Shown: positions 53,662 through 61,946 of the stretch, piece after piece
How positions within the stretch are numbered: position 1 is the stretch's first letter
Layout: each line of letters starts with the position of its first letter
Assembly (NCBI GenBank): GCA_014872815.1
Contig: WKFK01000011.1
Span: 124,001-188,000, forward strand
Origin: Paracoccaceae bacterium
GTDB lineage: Bacteria; Pseudomonadota; Alphaproteobacteria; Rhodobacterales; Rhodobacteraceae
Length of the DNA: 64,000 bases
Direction of reading: 5' to 3'
Made by a program: the position numbers and the translations under genes
Notes under the pieces: generated by a model
What the model saw: the letters and a program-made list of their open reading frames with translations, nothing else
Database searches by the model: none
Told to the model about the DNA's origin: nothing

Positions 53662-54636
53662 ATGACGATTTTGGAAGCCTTGAACTTGATGCTGACCGAC
53701 ATTCTTGGTCCACGTGGACCACTGATTGCGGTGCTGGTTTTGGCCCTTTTCTTCGGCCTCCTGATTGCCGCCGGCATGATGGCGCGACAAGATGATCCGA
53801 TCGAAAAACTCAAAAAGGCCCAAACCCAAAAAGCGGCGTCCCGCGCCACCAAGGAAGAGCGCCTGCGCCGCAAGGCCGCAAACGCAAAACTGGACAAATA
53901 CAAAGCCTTCCTGGAGCCGCAAAGCGAAGCGGAACTGAGCTCTGTGCGCCTGAAGCTGATGCAGGCGGGCTATCCGTCCCGTGACGCGGTGCGCGCCTAT
54001 TATCTCTCACAAATGCTGCTGGGCATTGGCGGTTTGATCCTGGGCGTCAGCTACTTCATTTTTGTGGTGCAGACCGACGACTCCACCGCCACCGATATGC
54101 TGTTTTGGATCCTCGGACCGGGCGGTGCTGGGTATTTCCTGCCCAAATACTGGGTCACCCGTCGGGTTGCTGAACGCAAAGAAGAAATCACCGCAGGCTT
54201 TCCGGACAGCCTCGACATGATGCTGGTTTGTGTGGAAGCGGGCCAATCCCTGGACCAGTCCATTGTGCGCGTTGCCAGCGAACTGCGCGCCTCTTACCCC
54301 GCTTTGGCGCAGGAGTTTGAAATCGTCGCGCATGAAATGAAAGCCGGTAAGGACAAATCTCAGGTTTTGTCAGACATGGGGGAGCGGTGCGGCGTGCAGG
54401 ATGTGTCGTCCTTCGTGACCGTGCTGATCCAATCGGCCACCTTCGGCACCTCTATTGCTGAAGCGTTGCGGGTCTATGCCGGGGAAATGCGTGACAAGCG
54501 TGTGATGCGCGCAGAAGAGGCCGCAAACAAGTTGCCAACAAAGATGACTTTGGCCACTATGATGCTCACTGTGCCGCCGCTGTTGATCATCTTGGTCAGC
54601 CCATCTGTGATCGGGATCACCGCGCTCGGCCAATGA
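53662..54636 (+). CDS. tadC: Flp pilus inner-membrane platform protein TadC
   Basis: 324 residues. Same fold as TadB: SLDMMLVCVEAGQSLDQSIV, FVTVLIQSATFGTSIAEALR and LPTKMTLATMMLTVPPLLII. AAGGAG lies 8 nt before the ATG, 12 bp after tadB. Confidence 0.94.
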   Translation: MTILEALNLMLTDILGPRGPLIAVLVLALFFGLLIAAGMMARQDDPIEKLKKAQTQKAASRATKEERLRRKAANAKLDKYKAFLEPQSEAELSSVRLKLMQAGYPSRDAVRAYYLSQMLLGIGGLILGVSYFIFVVQTDDSTATDMLFWILGPGGAGYFLPKYWVTRRVAERKEEITAGFPDSLDMMLVCVEAGQSLDQSIVRVASELRASYPALAQEFEIVAHEMKAGKDKSQVLSDMGERCGVQDVSSFVTVLIQSATFGTSIAEALRVYAGEMRDKRVMRAEEAANKLPTKMTLATMMLTVPPLLIILVSPSVIGITALGQ

Positions 54637-54663
54637 GGCAAGAAGAGCAAAAAAGCGCATAGA

Positions 54664-55227
54664 ATGAAAAACTTCCGGGCCAGCGCCCTGTTGATACTGA
54701 GCTTTGCTGTAGCCGCCTGTGACACAGGCGGCTTTGGCGCATCCGAAGACAGCCCCTACGCTCCCGCCGTCGACCATAGTGAGCAGGCCGTGGATGGTTT
54801 GGTTGTTGGCTGGCGCTTGATGGACGCCGGCGAATATGAGTTGGCAATGGATTCCTTTGTGCGCGCAGGACTGGAACAGGGGCGCACGCCGGATGTGCTT
54901 GCCGCTGTGGGCACCGCCAATCTGGTGATGGGACGTCTGGGCCAGGCAGAGACCATTCTGCGGGAAGCGTTGAAGGCAGACAACACCCACCCAGAAACCT
55001 GGAACAATCTGGGCATCGTCCTGATGGAGCGCGGCGAATACGCAGAAGCCGAACAAATCCTGCGGCGCGCTTATGCGCTGGACAATGGCGAAAGTGACGC
55101 AATCCGAGATAATTTGCGCTTAGCACTCGCAAATTCGAATCAACCTGTCTATGGTGACGAAAAACCACAAGAATATAAATTGGTGCGGCGCGGTAGCAGC
55201 GACTACGTCATTCGCCAGACACCATAA
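54664..55227 (+). CDS. tadD: TPR lipoprotein, TadD-like (first)
   Basis: 187 residues. Lipobox AVAAC (residues 15-19) and tetratricopeptide repeats (LAAVGTANLVMGRLGQAETI, TWNNLGIVLMERGEYAEAEQ). TadD proteins help the secretin assemble in the outer membrane. 27 bp after tadC. Confidence 0.87.
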   Translation: MKNFRASALLILSFAVAACDTGGFGASEDSPYAPAVDHSEQAVDGLVVGWRLMDAGEYELAMDSFVRAGLEQGRTPDVLAAVGTANLVMGRLGQAETILREALKADNTHPETWNNLGIVLMERGEYAEAEQILRRAYALDNGESDAIRDNLRLALANSNQPVYGDEKPQEYKLVRRGSSDYVIRQTP

Positions 55228-55259
55228 ATTGAGAGCAAGAGCAGCAAAGGACGCAAACA

Positions 55260-56108
55260 ATGCGCCATCCTGTTTTGGGGACGATTTGTGTGGCCGGGCT
55301 TGTCGCGTTGACAGCCTGTTCCGATAAAGGTGATGAAAGCGTCGAGCGCGCCATTCAGGACGTGAACGCGGTAGATGAAACCAACCTATCTGACGTGATG
55401 TTGACGGTTGCGGACCCCAACGAGGGCATCTCCTACTTCCAGCGCACGCTGAAGGACAACCCTGACCGGATCGACATTCAACGCGGCTTGGCCATCTCTT
55501 ACGTGCGCGCAAAACGCTACACCGAGGCCGTACCCGCGTGGAAAGCCGTCACCAAACACAAAGACAGCACTGCCAACGACCTGGTCGACATGGCAGATGC
55601 ACAAATCCGTGCGGGTCTCTGGGACGACGCCGAGAAGACACTGGACAGCATTCCGCCCACGCATGAGACCTTTAAGCGCTACCGCCTTGAGGCGATGATT
55701 GCGGACAGCAACAAAGAATGGAACCGCGCGGACAGCTTTTATGAGATTGCCGTTGGCCTCACCACCCGCCCTGCGGGCGTGATGAACAACTGGGGATATT
55801 CCAAGCTGACCCGTGGCGACTACGCCGAAGCAGAGCGCCTGTTTGGCGAGGCCGTGCGCCAGGACAACACGCTGTTCACCGCAAAGAACAACATGGTTTT
55901 GGCCCGTGGCGCTCAGCGTCAGTACACGCTTCCGGTGATCCCGATGGTGCAAACCGAGCGCGCGCAGCTGCTGCACACACTGGCGCTGTCCGCGATCAAG
56001 CAAGGCGACACCGAAACCGGCAAAGTGCTGCTGCGTGAGGCCGTGGAAACCCATCCGCAACACTTTGAAGCTGCGGTACGCGCTTTGGACGCGCTGGAAA
56101 GCAGCTAA
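55260..56108 (+). CDS. TPR lipoprotein, TadD-like (second)
   Basis: 282 residues. Lipobox ALTAC (residues 15-19) and TPR units (IQRGLAISYVRAKRYTEAVP, VMNNWGYSKLTRGDYAEAER, LHTLALSAIKQGDTETGKVL). Two successive TPR lipoproteins are usual in Rhodobacterales Tad loci. AAGGACG precedes the ATG. Confidence 0.87.
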   Translation: MRHPVLGTICVAGLVALTACSDKGDESVERAIQDVNAVDETNLSDVMLTVADPNEGISYFQRTLKDNPDRIDIQRGLAISYVRAKRYTEAVPAWKAVTKHKDSTANDLVDMADAQIRAGLWDDAEKTLDSIPPTHETFKRYRLEAMIADSNKEWNRADSFYEIAVGLTTRPAGVMNNWGYSKLTRGDYAEAERLFGEAVRQDNTLFTAKNNMVLARGAQRQYTLPVIPMVQTERAQLLHTLALSAIKQGDTETGKVLLREAVETHPQHFEAAVRALDALESS

Positions 56109-56117
56109 GGTTTCTTG

Positions 56118-56651
56118 ATGCAGGTCTCCAGCACATTTGCGCTCTGGGCGTTGATCCCGGCGCTGCCACTTTGTGTGTTCATCTTCTGGATGGACATGAA
56201 GCACAAGAAGATCAGCAACCTGTCCGTCTGGGCGCTGTTTGCGATCTTTGTGGTGGTGGGGCTTGCTACCCTTCCGATTATGGAATTTGTCTGGCGCTTT
56301 GCCAACTACGCCGTTGTGTTTGCGGTGCTTCTGCTGATGTGGATGGCGCGGCAAGTTGGCGCGGGGGACGTGAAAATGGCCGCCGTGGCCGCGCTTTTTG
56401 TGCATAAAGGCGATGCCAGCTACATGCTGATCCTGACCTTTGGATCGATCATTGTCGCCGTCTTGGCCACACTGATCATCCGGGCCACGCCGCTGCGCAA
56501 GCTGGCCCCCGATTGGGCCGCGTGGAAGCTGAAAGCCTCTGAGAATGACATCAACGTCGGAAAGGGCGATCAGATGACCATTCCAATGGGCACGGGGATC
56601 GGCTTGGCGCTGTGCACCTACCTTGTGTTGGGCGTTCTGTACGGCCAATAA
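56118..56651 (+). CDS. cpaA: Prepilin peptidase CpaA/TadV
   Basis: 177 residues, about five membrane segments. The catalytic aspartates are Asp26 (FWMDMKHKKISN) and Asp84 (GAGDVKM), as in the type IV prepilin/Flp peptidases. Cuts the leaders of the three pilins. It lies at the end of the locus, 9 bp after the second TPR gene; Caulobacter has it next to the pilin. Confidence 0.93.
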   Translation: MQVSSTFALWALIPALPLCVFIFWMDMKHKKISNLSVWALFAIFVVVGLATLPIMEFVWRFANYAVVFAVLLLMWMARQVGAGDVKMAAVAALFVHKGDASYMLILTFGSIIVAVLATLIIRATPLRKLAPDWAAWKLKASENDINVGKGDQMTIPMGTGIGLALCTYLVLGVLYGQ

Positions 56652-56767
56652 ATCGCATCCTTTCACGATGCCGGCCCGATGCGGCCTAAAAAACGCCACC
56701 TTTTGATTGTCTATGGGATGGAAACAGACCGGGGGCAGCCTTGCCCTCAATCAGGAGTGTTGCGTCG

Positions 56768-58075
56768 ATGAATATGCAGACCGCCAACGTGATGGCCCCA
56801 CCGCCCCCCAAGCGGATTGAGGATATGAAACTGCCGCTGGTGATGATGCGGGATATCCTCCTGAAAACCATGTTCCGCAAAAACGTGGACATGGTGGGCG
56901 ACATCTCCAAAGCCATCTGCCTGCCCCGCGCCGTGACCCAAGAGCTGGTTGATATGGCGCGGGAGCAAAAGCTTCTGGAAGCCACCGGCACGCTCAACGC
57001 CAATTCCGGTGACGAGATGGGCTATCAGTTGACCGATGCTGGCAAAGGCCGCGCGCATGATGCCCTGGCTCAATCAGAGTATTTTGGCGCCATGCCAGTG
57101 CCGCTGGAAGTGTATCGCGAACAGGTCAAGCGCCAGTCTATCCGCAACATTCAGATCACCCGCGACCAACTCACCGGGGCGATGGGGCATCTGATCCTTC
57201 CGCCGGACCTGCTGGACCAGCTTGGCCCGGCCGTTGGCTCCGGTCGTTCGATCCTGATGTATGGCCCGCCCGGCAACGGTAAATCCTCGATTTCCAACGG
57301 CATTCGCGACGCGATGGGCGATAAGGTCTATGTACCTCACGCCATCGAATACGCCGGTCAGGTGATCACCGTGTATGACCCGATTGTGCACTCCGCCGCC
57401 GAAGGCGACGAGCAAGACATGAACAGCCTGCGCCGCACCGCACGGTTTGATAGCCGCTATGTCAAATGTGACCGTCCCACGGTGATCACCGGTGGTGAGC
57501 TGTCTCTCAACATGCTCGACCTGGTCTACAACCCAACCGCGCGCACCTATCAGGCGCCTTTGCAGCTTAAGTCTACTGGCGGCATCTTCATCGTGGACGA
57601 TTTGGGACGTCAGGAAGAACCACCCCAAGCGCTGGTCAACCGTTGGATTGTTCCACTCGAGGAAAGCAAGGACATCCTGGCGCTGCAATCGGGTGAGAAG
57701 TTCGAGGTGCCGTTTGACACATTGGTGATTTTCTCCACCAACTTCCACCCAAACGAGATCTTCGACCAAGCCGCCCTGCGCCGGATCTTTTACAAGATCA
57801 AAATTGACGGCCCAAGCCAGGAGAACTTCCTAAAGATCTTTGCGCTCGTGGCCAAAAAGAAAGGTCTGCCGCTGGATGAGAAATCCCTCATCCATCTGCT
57901 AAAAACCAAATACCCAACGATCGACAACACCTACGCAAACTATCAACCGGTGTTCCTGATCGATCAGATCATTTCGATCTGCGAGTTTGAAGGCATTCCC
58001 TACCAGATGCGGCCTGATCTGATTGATCGTGCCTGGGCCAATATGTTCGTGAAAGACGAGCACATTGTGAAGTGA
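56768..58075 (+). CDS. AAA family ATPase with N-terminal winged-helix-like domain, Tad-linked
   Basis: 435 residues. An N-terminal segment (about 20-100, DISKAICLPRAVTQELVDMA, DEMGYQLTDAGKGRAHDALA) resembles a winged helix; the AAA domain follows with Walker A GPPGNGKS (166-173) and Walker B GIFIVDDLGR. Function unknown; the gene directly follows the Tad operon in the same orientation, suggesting a role in pilus control. The ATG at 56768 follows CAGGAG; a terminator follows the gene. Confidence 0.82.
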   Translation: MNMQTANVMAPPPPKRIEDMKLPLVMMRDILLKTMFRKNVDMVGDISKAICLPRAVTQELVDMAREQKLLEATGTLNANSGDEMGYQLTDAGKGRAHDALAQSEYFGAMPVPLEVYREQVKRQSIRNIQITRDQLTGAMGHLILPPDLLDQLGPAVGSGRSILMYGPPGNGKSSISNGIRDAMGDKVYVPHAIEYAGQVITVYDPIVHSAAEGDEQDMNSLRRTARFDSRYVKCDRPTVITGGELSLNMLDLVYNPTARTYQAPLQLKSTGGIFIVDDLGRQEEPPQALVNRWIVPLEESKDILALQSGEKFEVPFDTLVIFSTNFHPNEIFDQAALRRIFYKIKIDGPSQENFLKIFALVAKKKGLPLDEKSLIHLLKTKYPTIDNTYANYQPVFLIDQIISICEFEGIPYQMRPDLIDRAWANMFVKDEHIVK

Positions 58076-58078
58076 TCC

Positions 58079-58105
58079 AAAAGGCCGCATAACGCGGCCT
58101 TTTTT
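58079..58105 (+). terminator. Terminator after the AAA ATPase
   Basis: AAAAGGCCGC/GCGGCCTTTT with a 5-nt loop and T6. Confidence 0.9.
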
Positions 58106-58134
58106 ATGCGCCACGTTTCGCCTACATAGGGCAC

Positions 58135-58407
58135 ATGTCACCGCTTGCCCACATCGCAGCCCTGCCCGTCCGGTTTTACCGTTTGGTGTTCAGCCCCTGG
58201 GTTGGCTTCAATTGCCGGTATCAGCCGACGTGCTCTGCCTATGCACTAGAAGCGCTGGAGAAACACGGTGCCATAAAGGGCAGCTGGCTGACCCTGCGCC
58301 GTATTGGCCGGTGCCACCCTTTTGGCAGCAGCGGCTATGACCCCGTTCCCCCCTGTTGTGCCGACAAGCAAGACTCCCCCCAAGATACTCCAAGTCGCGA
58401 AACCTGA
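58135..58407 (+). CDS. yidD: Membrane protein insertion efficiency factor YidD
   Basis: 90 residues. [40 protein letters not shown] and GYDPVP are the YidD signatures. Helps YidC-dependent insertion; yidC is 3.5 kb downstream on the same strand rather than adjacent. The Ser/Asp/Pro-rich tail ([16 protein letters not shown]) varies between species. No strong RBS. Confidence 0.93.
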   Translation: MSPLAHIAALPVRFYRLVFSPWVGFNCRYQPTCSAYALEALEKHGAIKGSWLTLRRIGRCHPFGSSGYDPVPPCCADKQDSPQDTPSRET

Positions 58408-58469
58408 CTGGACACCACTCAAGAGCGTGCTAGCCTGAAGCTATTCAATTGTCCTTGAGGAGATTTCCC

Positions 58470-58973
58470 ATGCGTCTTTCTAATATTCTGGCCACCACGG
58501 CGGCATTGACATTAACGGGTACAATAGCGCTGGCAGACAAATTTGTTGGCTACGGCGCTGTAGACGGCTGGAACGTGCACATCGATACCGAAAAAGGCAC
58601 CTGTTTGGTGGAGACCAAAGACGATTTTGACAACGTCATCCAAATGGGCCTGACCAAGGACCGCGCCATTGGCTACATTGGTATTTTCACCAAAGCGGAA
58701 ACCAACATCCGGACAGATAAAAAACAGAATGTGGCGCTGTTGATTGGCGAAAACCTCTATGTTGGCGAGGCCACGGGGATGCGTGGCAACATCACCAAAG
58801 GCTACAGCGGCGGCTACGTGTTGACCGACAATCCCACCGTCTACGACGACATTCGCAAGGCGCGCACGATGACCGTTTTTCCAGAAGAGGAATACTCGTT
58901 TATTGTGGATTTGACAGGCACCGCCAAAGCACTTGATCTGGCGAAAAAGTGTAACGAAGACCAGCTCAACTAA
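58470..58973 (+). CDS. Exported protein of unknown function
   Basis: 167 residues. Signal peptide (MRLSNILATTAALTLTGTIA, cut before DKFVG), then an all-beta looking domain with two Cys (GTCLVE and KKCNED). Not recognised with confidence. GAGGAG lies 5-6 nt before the ATG at 58470, preferred over an in-frame upstream start. A long hairpin follows. Confidence 0.72.
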   Translation: MRLSNILATTAALTLTGTIALADKFVGYGAVDGWNVHIDTEKGTCLVETKDDFDNVIQMGLTKDRAIGYIGIFTKAETNIRTDKKQNVALLIGENLYVGEATGMRGNITKGYSGGYVLTDNPTVYDDIRKARTMTVFPEEEYSFIVDLTGTAKALDLAKKCNEDQLN

Positions 58974-58982
58974 CGCCCCCAC

Positions 58983-59025
58983 AGCTCTATCCGGGGGGGG
59001 GCACTATCGCCCGCCGGATAGAGCT
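58983..59025 (+). terminator. Long 12-bp hairpin after the exported-protein gene
   Basis: AGCTCTATCCGG/CCGGATAGAGCT, perfect, with an 18-19 nt loop that starts with a G-run; no T-run. Could be a terminator, stabiliser or protein site. Confidence 0.5.
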
Positions 59026-59321
59026 CAGAGCACGCGAAACGCAGTGTTTCCAAAACAGCGACAGCCCCTTGCATTCACAGTTCCGTGAGCAAGACGCCTG
59101 AATCTGCGTTGTCGCCTCTGTCGCAAAAAGCACTTACCTAATAAAATAGGGGTTTCACGCGCGACGACGTTACATGCCACACCGCCTCTGCCCGTAGAAA
59201 TGCCCTGTGCCCGAAATCACACGGGTCAGGTTTTCCTTACGAGCGCTTATGGTCAGCCCCCAACCTGTGGATATCCTTGGGGATATATTGACCTTGGAAG
59301 CACCCCCGCATAAGGCACGGC
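59026..59321. other. Non-coding gap before ttcA
   Basis: Together with the hairpin this makes 348 bp without a gene (58974-59321). No ORF, RNA gene or clear operator was read. GGATATCCTTGGGGATAT near 59270 is a weak hairpin in the ttcA leader. Confidence 0.5.
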
Positions 59322-60191
59322 ATGTTAGACGACCTCAACGATATCCACCCGCTGTTCCAGGACGCGCCTTCTTCGGCCAATTTCAAGAAGTTGCGCAAAC
59401 GAATCGTACGTCAAACGCGTGAGGCGATTGAACAGTACGGTATGATCGAACGCGGCGCGAAGTGGCTTGTGTGCCTGTCCGGAGGTAAGGATTCCTATAC
59501 CCTGCTAGCTGTTTTGCATGAGCTAAAATGGCGTGGCCTGCTGCCTGTGGAGCTTTTGGCTTGCAACCTGGATCAAGGCCAACCGAACTTTCCGGCCACC
59601 GTATTGCCGGCGTTTCTGGAAAAGATGGGTGTCCCCCATCGGATTGAGTATCAGGACACTTACTCCATTGTGAAAGACAAGGTGCCCGCCGGCCGCACCT
59701 ACTGCGCCCTGTGTTCCCGCCTGCGCCGTGGCAACCTGTATCGGATCGCCCGCGAAGAAGGCTGCAGTGCCGTTGTGCTCGGCCATCACCGCGATGACAT
59801 CCTCGAAACCTTCTTCATGAACCTCTTCCATGGCGGCCGCTTAGCCACCATGCCACCAAAGCTGGTTAACGAAGAAGGCGATCTTTTTGTCTACCGTCCA
59901 TTGGCGCATGTGGCCGAAGAGGACTGCGAAAAATTCGCCAAAGCACTCAACTACCCGATCATCCCCTGTGACCTCTGCGGCTCTCAAGACGGCCTGCAAC
60001 GTCAACAGGTCAAACAGATTTTGGACCAATGGGAAGCCAATAGCCCGGGCCGCCGTCAGGTGATGTTCAAGGCGCTGACCAATGTCAGACCCAGCCATAT
60101 GATGGATCCAAAACTGTTCGATTTTGCCGGCTTGATGCGGGACTCGATAAAATTTGAACAAAATTCGGATACGGTCCCTAAGCTACGTTAA
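59322..60191 (+). CDS. ttcA: tRNA 2-thiocytidine(32) synthetase TtcA
   Basis: 289 residues. PP-loop SGGKDS (53-58) adenylates C32 of tRNA; Cys128/Cys131 (YCALC) and Cys219 in IIPCDLCGS hold the Fe-S cluster used for thiolation. Length matches the family. TAAGGCA precedes the ATG. Confidence 0.94.
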   Translation: MLDDLNDIHPLFQDAPSSANFKKLRKRIVRQTREAIEQYGMIERGAKWLVCLSGGKDSYTLLAVLHELKWRGLLPVELLACNLDQGQPNFPATVLPAFLEKMGVPHRIEYQDTYSIVKDKVPAGRTYCALCSRLRRGNLYRIAREEGCSAVVLGHHRDDILETFFMNLFHGGRLATMPPKLVNEEGDLFVYRPLAHVAEEDCEKFAKALNYPIIPCDLCGSQDGLQRQQVKQILDQWEANSPGRRQVMFKALTNVRPSHMMDPKLFDFAGLMRDSIKFEQNSDTVPKLR

Positions 60192-60252
60192 CCGATCACT
60201 TAAGAGAATCGATGACACTGAACTGAGATTTACGCGTCATAGGACACCTTTT

Positions 60253-61803
60253 ATGCAGTCGCGACTTGACACATTGATGGCTTCACTCCGGGCACAGGGA
60301 GCCCGTGAATCCTCCTTGCGTCGGTGGCTGCCGCTGCTGTTTCCAGTTGTGACCTTGGCGAGCTGGTTTGCCTTTGGCGAAATCGGTCTTCTGGTTTGTG
60401 CCTTTCTGCTACCATTGCCCTTTCTCATGTTCTCCCCTTTCGCCGCCGCCAAACGGCGCAATAAGAGCGAAAACGACGGGTTGACGGGTTTGCTGACACC
60501 CGCGGGTTTCGAAAGGCAGATGCAGGAAAAGATGTCCACACTAGAGGAAGACGGGCGCACCACAGCCTGTTTCTCCATCAAGATCGACAATTTTGCCCGT
60601 CTGCGCGAAAACCACGGAGATCAGGCGGCTGAGGAAGTCCTGCGCTATGTGGCAGAGCGTCTGCGAAGTGCCCTGCGCACCGGCGATCTGGTCTCTCGCT
60701 CAGGCGACGCATCGTTCACCGTGGCGCTTGATCCTATTGCCTTTTTTGACGTCGAAAGCGGCATTCAGATGGCGACGCGGTTTCAGACCGCCATCGAAGA
60801 GCCCGTGCCGCTACAAATGGCGTCGATCTATGTGAGCTGTTCGATTGGCTTCTGCCTGTCTTCGCGCCTGAACCGCCCGTCTGCAACGGCGATGATTCAA
60901 GCTGCGGACATGGCGATGTGCGAGGCGCAACTGACCGGCGACAGCAACATCCGCGCCTATTCCACCGATATGGGCCGCAAGGTGATTTCGCGCCGCAAAA
61001 CCCAAAGCGAAGCGGCCCGCACGCTGCAACGCGACCAGATTCGCGCCTGGTTCCAACCGCAAGTGTCCACCGACACCGGCCTTGTGACCGGCTTTGAGGC
61101 TCTGGCCCGCTGGGAACACCCCGAGCGCGGTATCCTGGCGCCAATCCAGTTTTTGGATGTGCTGCACCAAACCGGACAAATGGGCCAACTGGCAGACCTC
61201 ATGCTGCGTCAATCTTTGGATGCGGTCCGTGCTTGGGATGATGCCGGGTTCAATGTGCCAATGGTGGGCGTGAACTTTGCTGGAGAAGAACTGCGCAGCC
61301 CCACGCTGGTGGAACGCATTCAATGGGAGCTGGACCGCACCGAGTTGGAGGCCAAGCGCCTTGGCATCGAAGTGCTTGAGAGCGTGGTTGCCGGCACACC
61401 AGACGACATGGTCGTGCGCAATGTCGAAGCAATCAGCGCCTTGGGCTGTGAAATTGATCTGGATGATTTTGGTACCGGCCATGCGTCGATCTCTTCTATC
61501 CGCCGCCTGCCGGTGAAACGCATCAAAATCGACCGCTCTTTTGTGACCAACATCGACAAAGACCCAGAGCAGCAACGCATGATCGCAGCGATTGTGACCA
61601 TGGCAGAGCGTCTTGGTCTGGAAACTCTGGCCGAAGGTGTCGAGAATTCGGCCGAGCACGCGATGTTGGCGCAGCTTGGGTGCTCTCATGTGCAGGGCTA
61701 CGGCATCGCCCGCCCCATGCCGTTCTATGAGACCATCAAGTGGATGACCGAGCATCAGGAAAAGATCGGTCCAGCCCTTCAGATCGGCAATAAACCAAGC
61801 TGA
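60253..61803 (+). CDS. Membrane GGDEF-EAL protein with degenerate GGDEF, probable c-di-GMP phosphodiesterase
   Basis: 516 residues. Two membrane segments (about 25-41 and 44-62), a GGDEF-fold domain whose signature is RSGDASF (149-155) and so should not make c-di-GMP, then an intact EAL domain: FEALARWEHP (282-284), EVLES, DLDDFGTGHAS, KIDRSFV and AEGVE. Should cut c-di-GMP, with the first domain perhaps sensing GTP. c-di-GMP often controls pili and motility; the Tad locus is 4 kb away. The ATG at 60253 follows AGGA. Confidence 0.88.
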   Translation: MQSRLDTLMASLRAQGARESSLRRWLPLLFPVVTLASWFAFGEIGLLVCAFLLPLPFLMFSPFAAAKRRNKSENDGLTGLLTPAGFERQMQEKMSTLEEDGRTTACFSIKIDNFARLRENHGDQAAEEVLRYVAERLRSALRTGDLVSRSGDASFTVALDPIAFFDVESGIQMATRFQTAIEEPVPLQMASIYVSCSIGFCLSSRLNRPSATAMIQAADMAMCEAQLTGDSNIRAYSTDMGRKVISRRKTQSEAARTLQRDQIRAWFQPQVSTDTGLVTGFEALARWEHPERGILAPIQFLDVLHQTGQMGQLADLMLRQSLDAVRAWDDAGFNVPMVGVNFAGEELRSPTLVERIQWELDRTELEAKRLGIEVLESVVAGTPDDMVVRNVEAISALGCEIDLDDFGTGHASISSIRRLPVKRIKIDRSFVTNIDKDPEQQRMIAAIVTMAERLGLETLAEGVENSAEHAMLAQLGCSHVQGYGIARPMPFYETIKWMTEHQEKIGPALQIGNKPS

Positions 61804-61946
61804 TCCTTCGACATAAACGAACGCCACGTCCTTCCCGCACGCAACGAACCACTGCCTTTCCGGCAAATTGGGTCGAATCCCCTTGACCTTTGGCCGCCAC
61901 CTCTGTTGAACCTCCCCATCCTTTTAACGACAGATGGCTTGCGGCA

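Noticed and set aside
58370-58405. Third copy of the interspersed repeat at the end of yidD (CTCCCCCCAAGATACTCCAAG)
   Set aside because: Only a loose likeness to the ACCCCGGGATATTTT part and no stems; within the coding tail of yidD.
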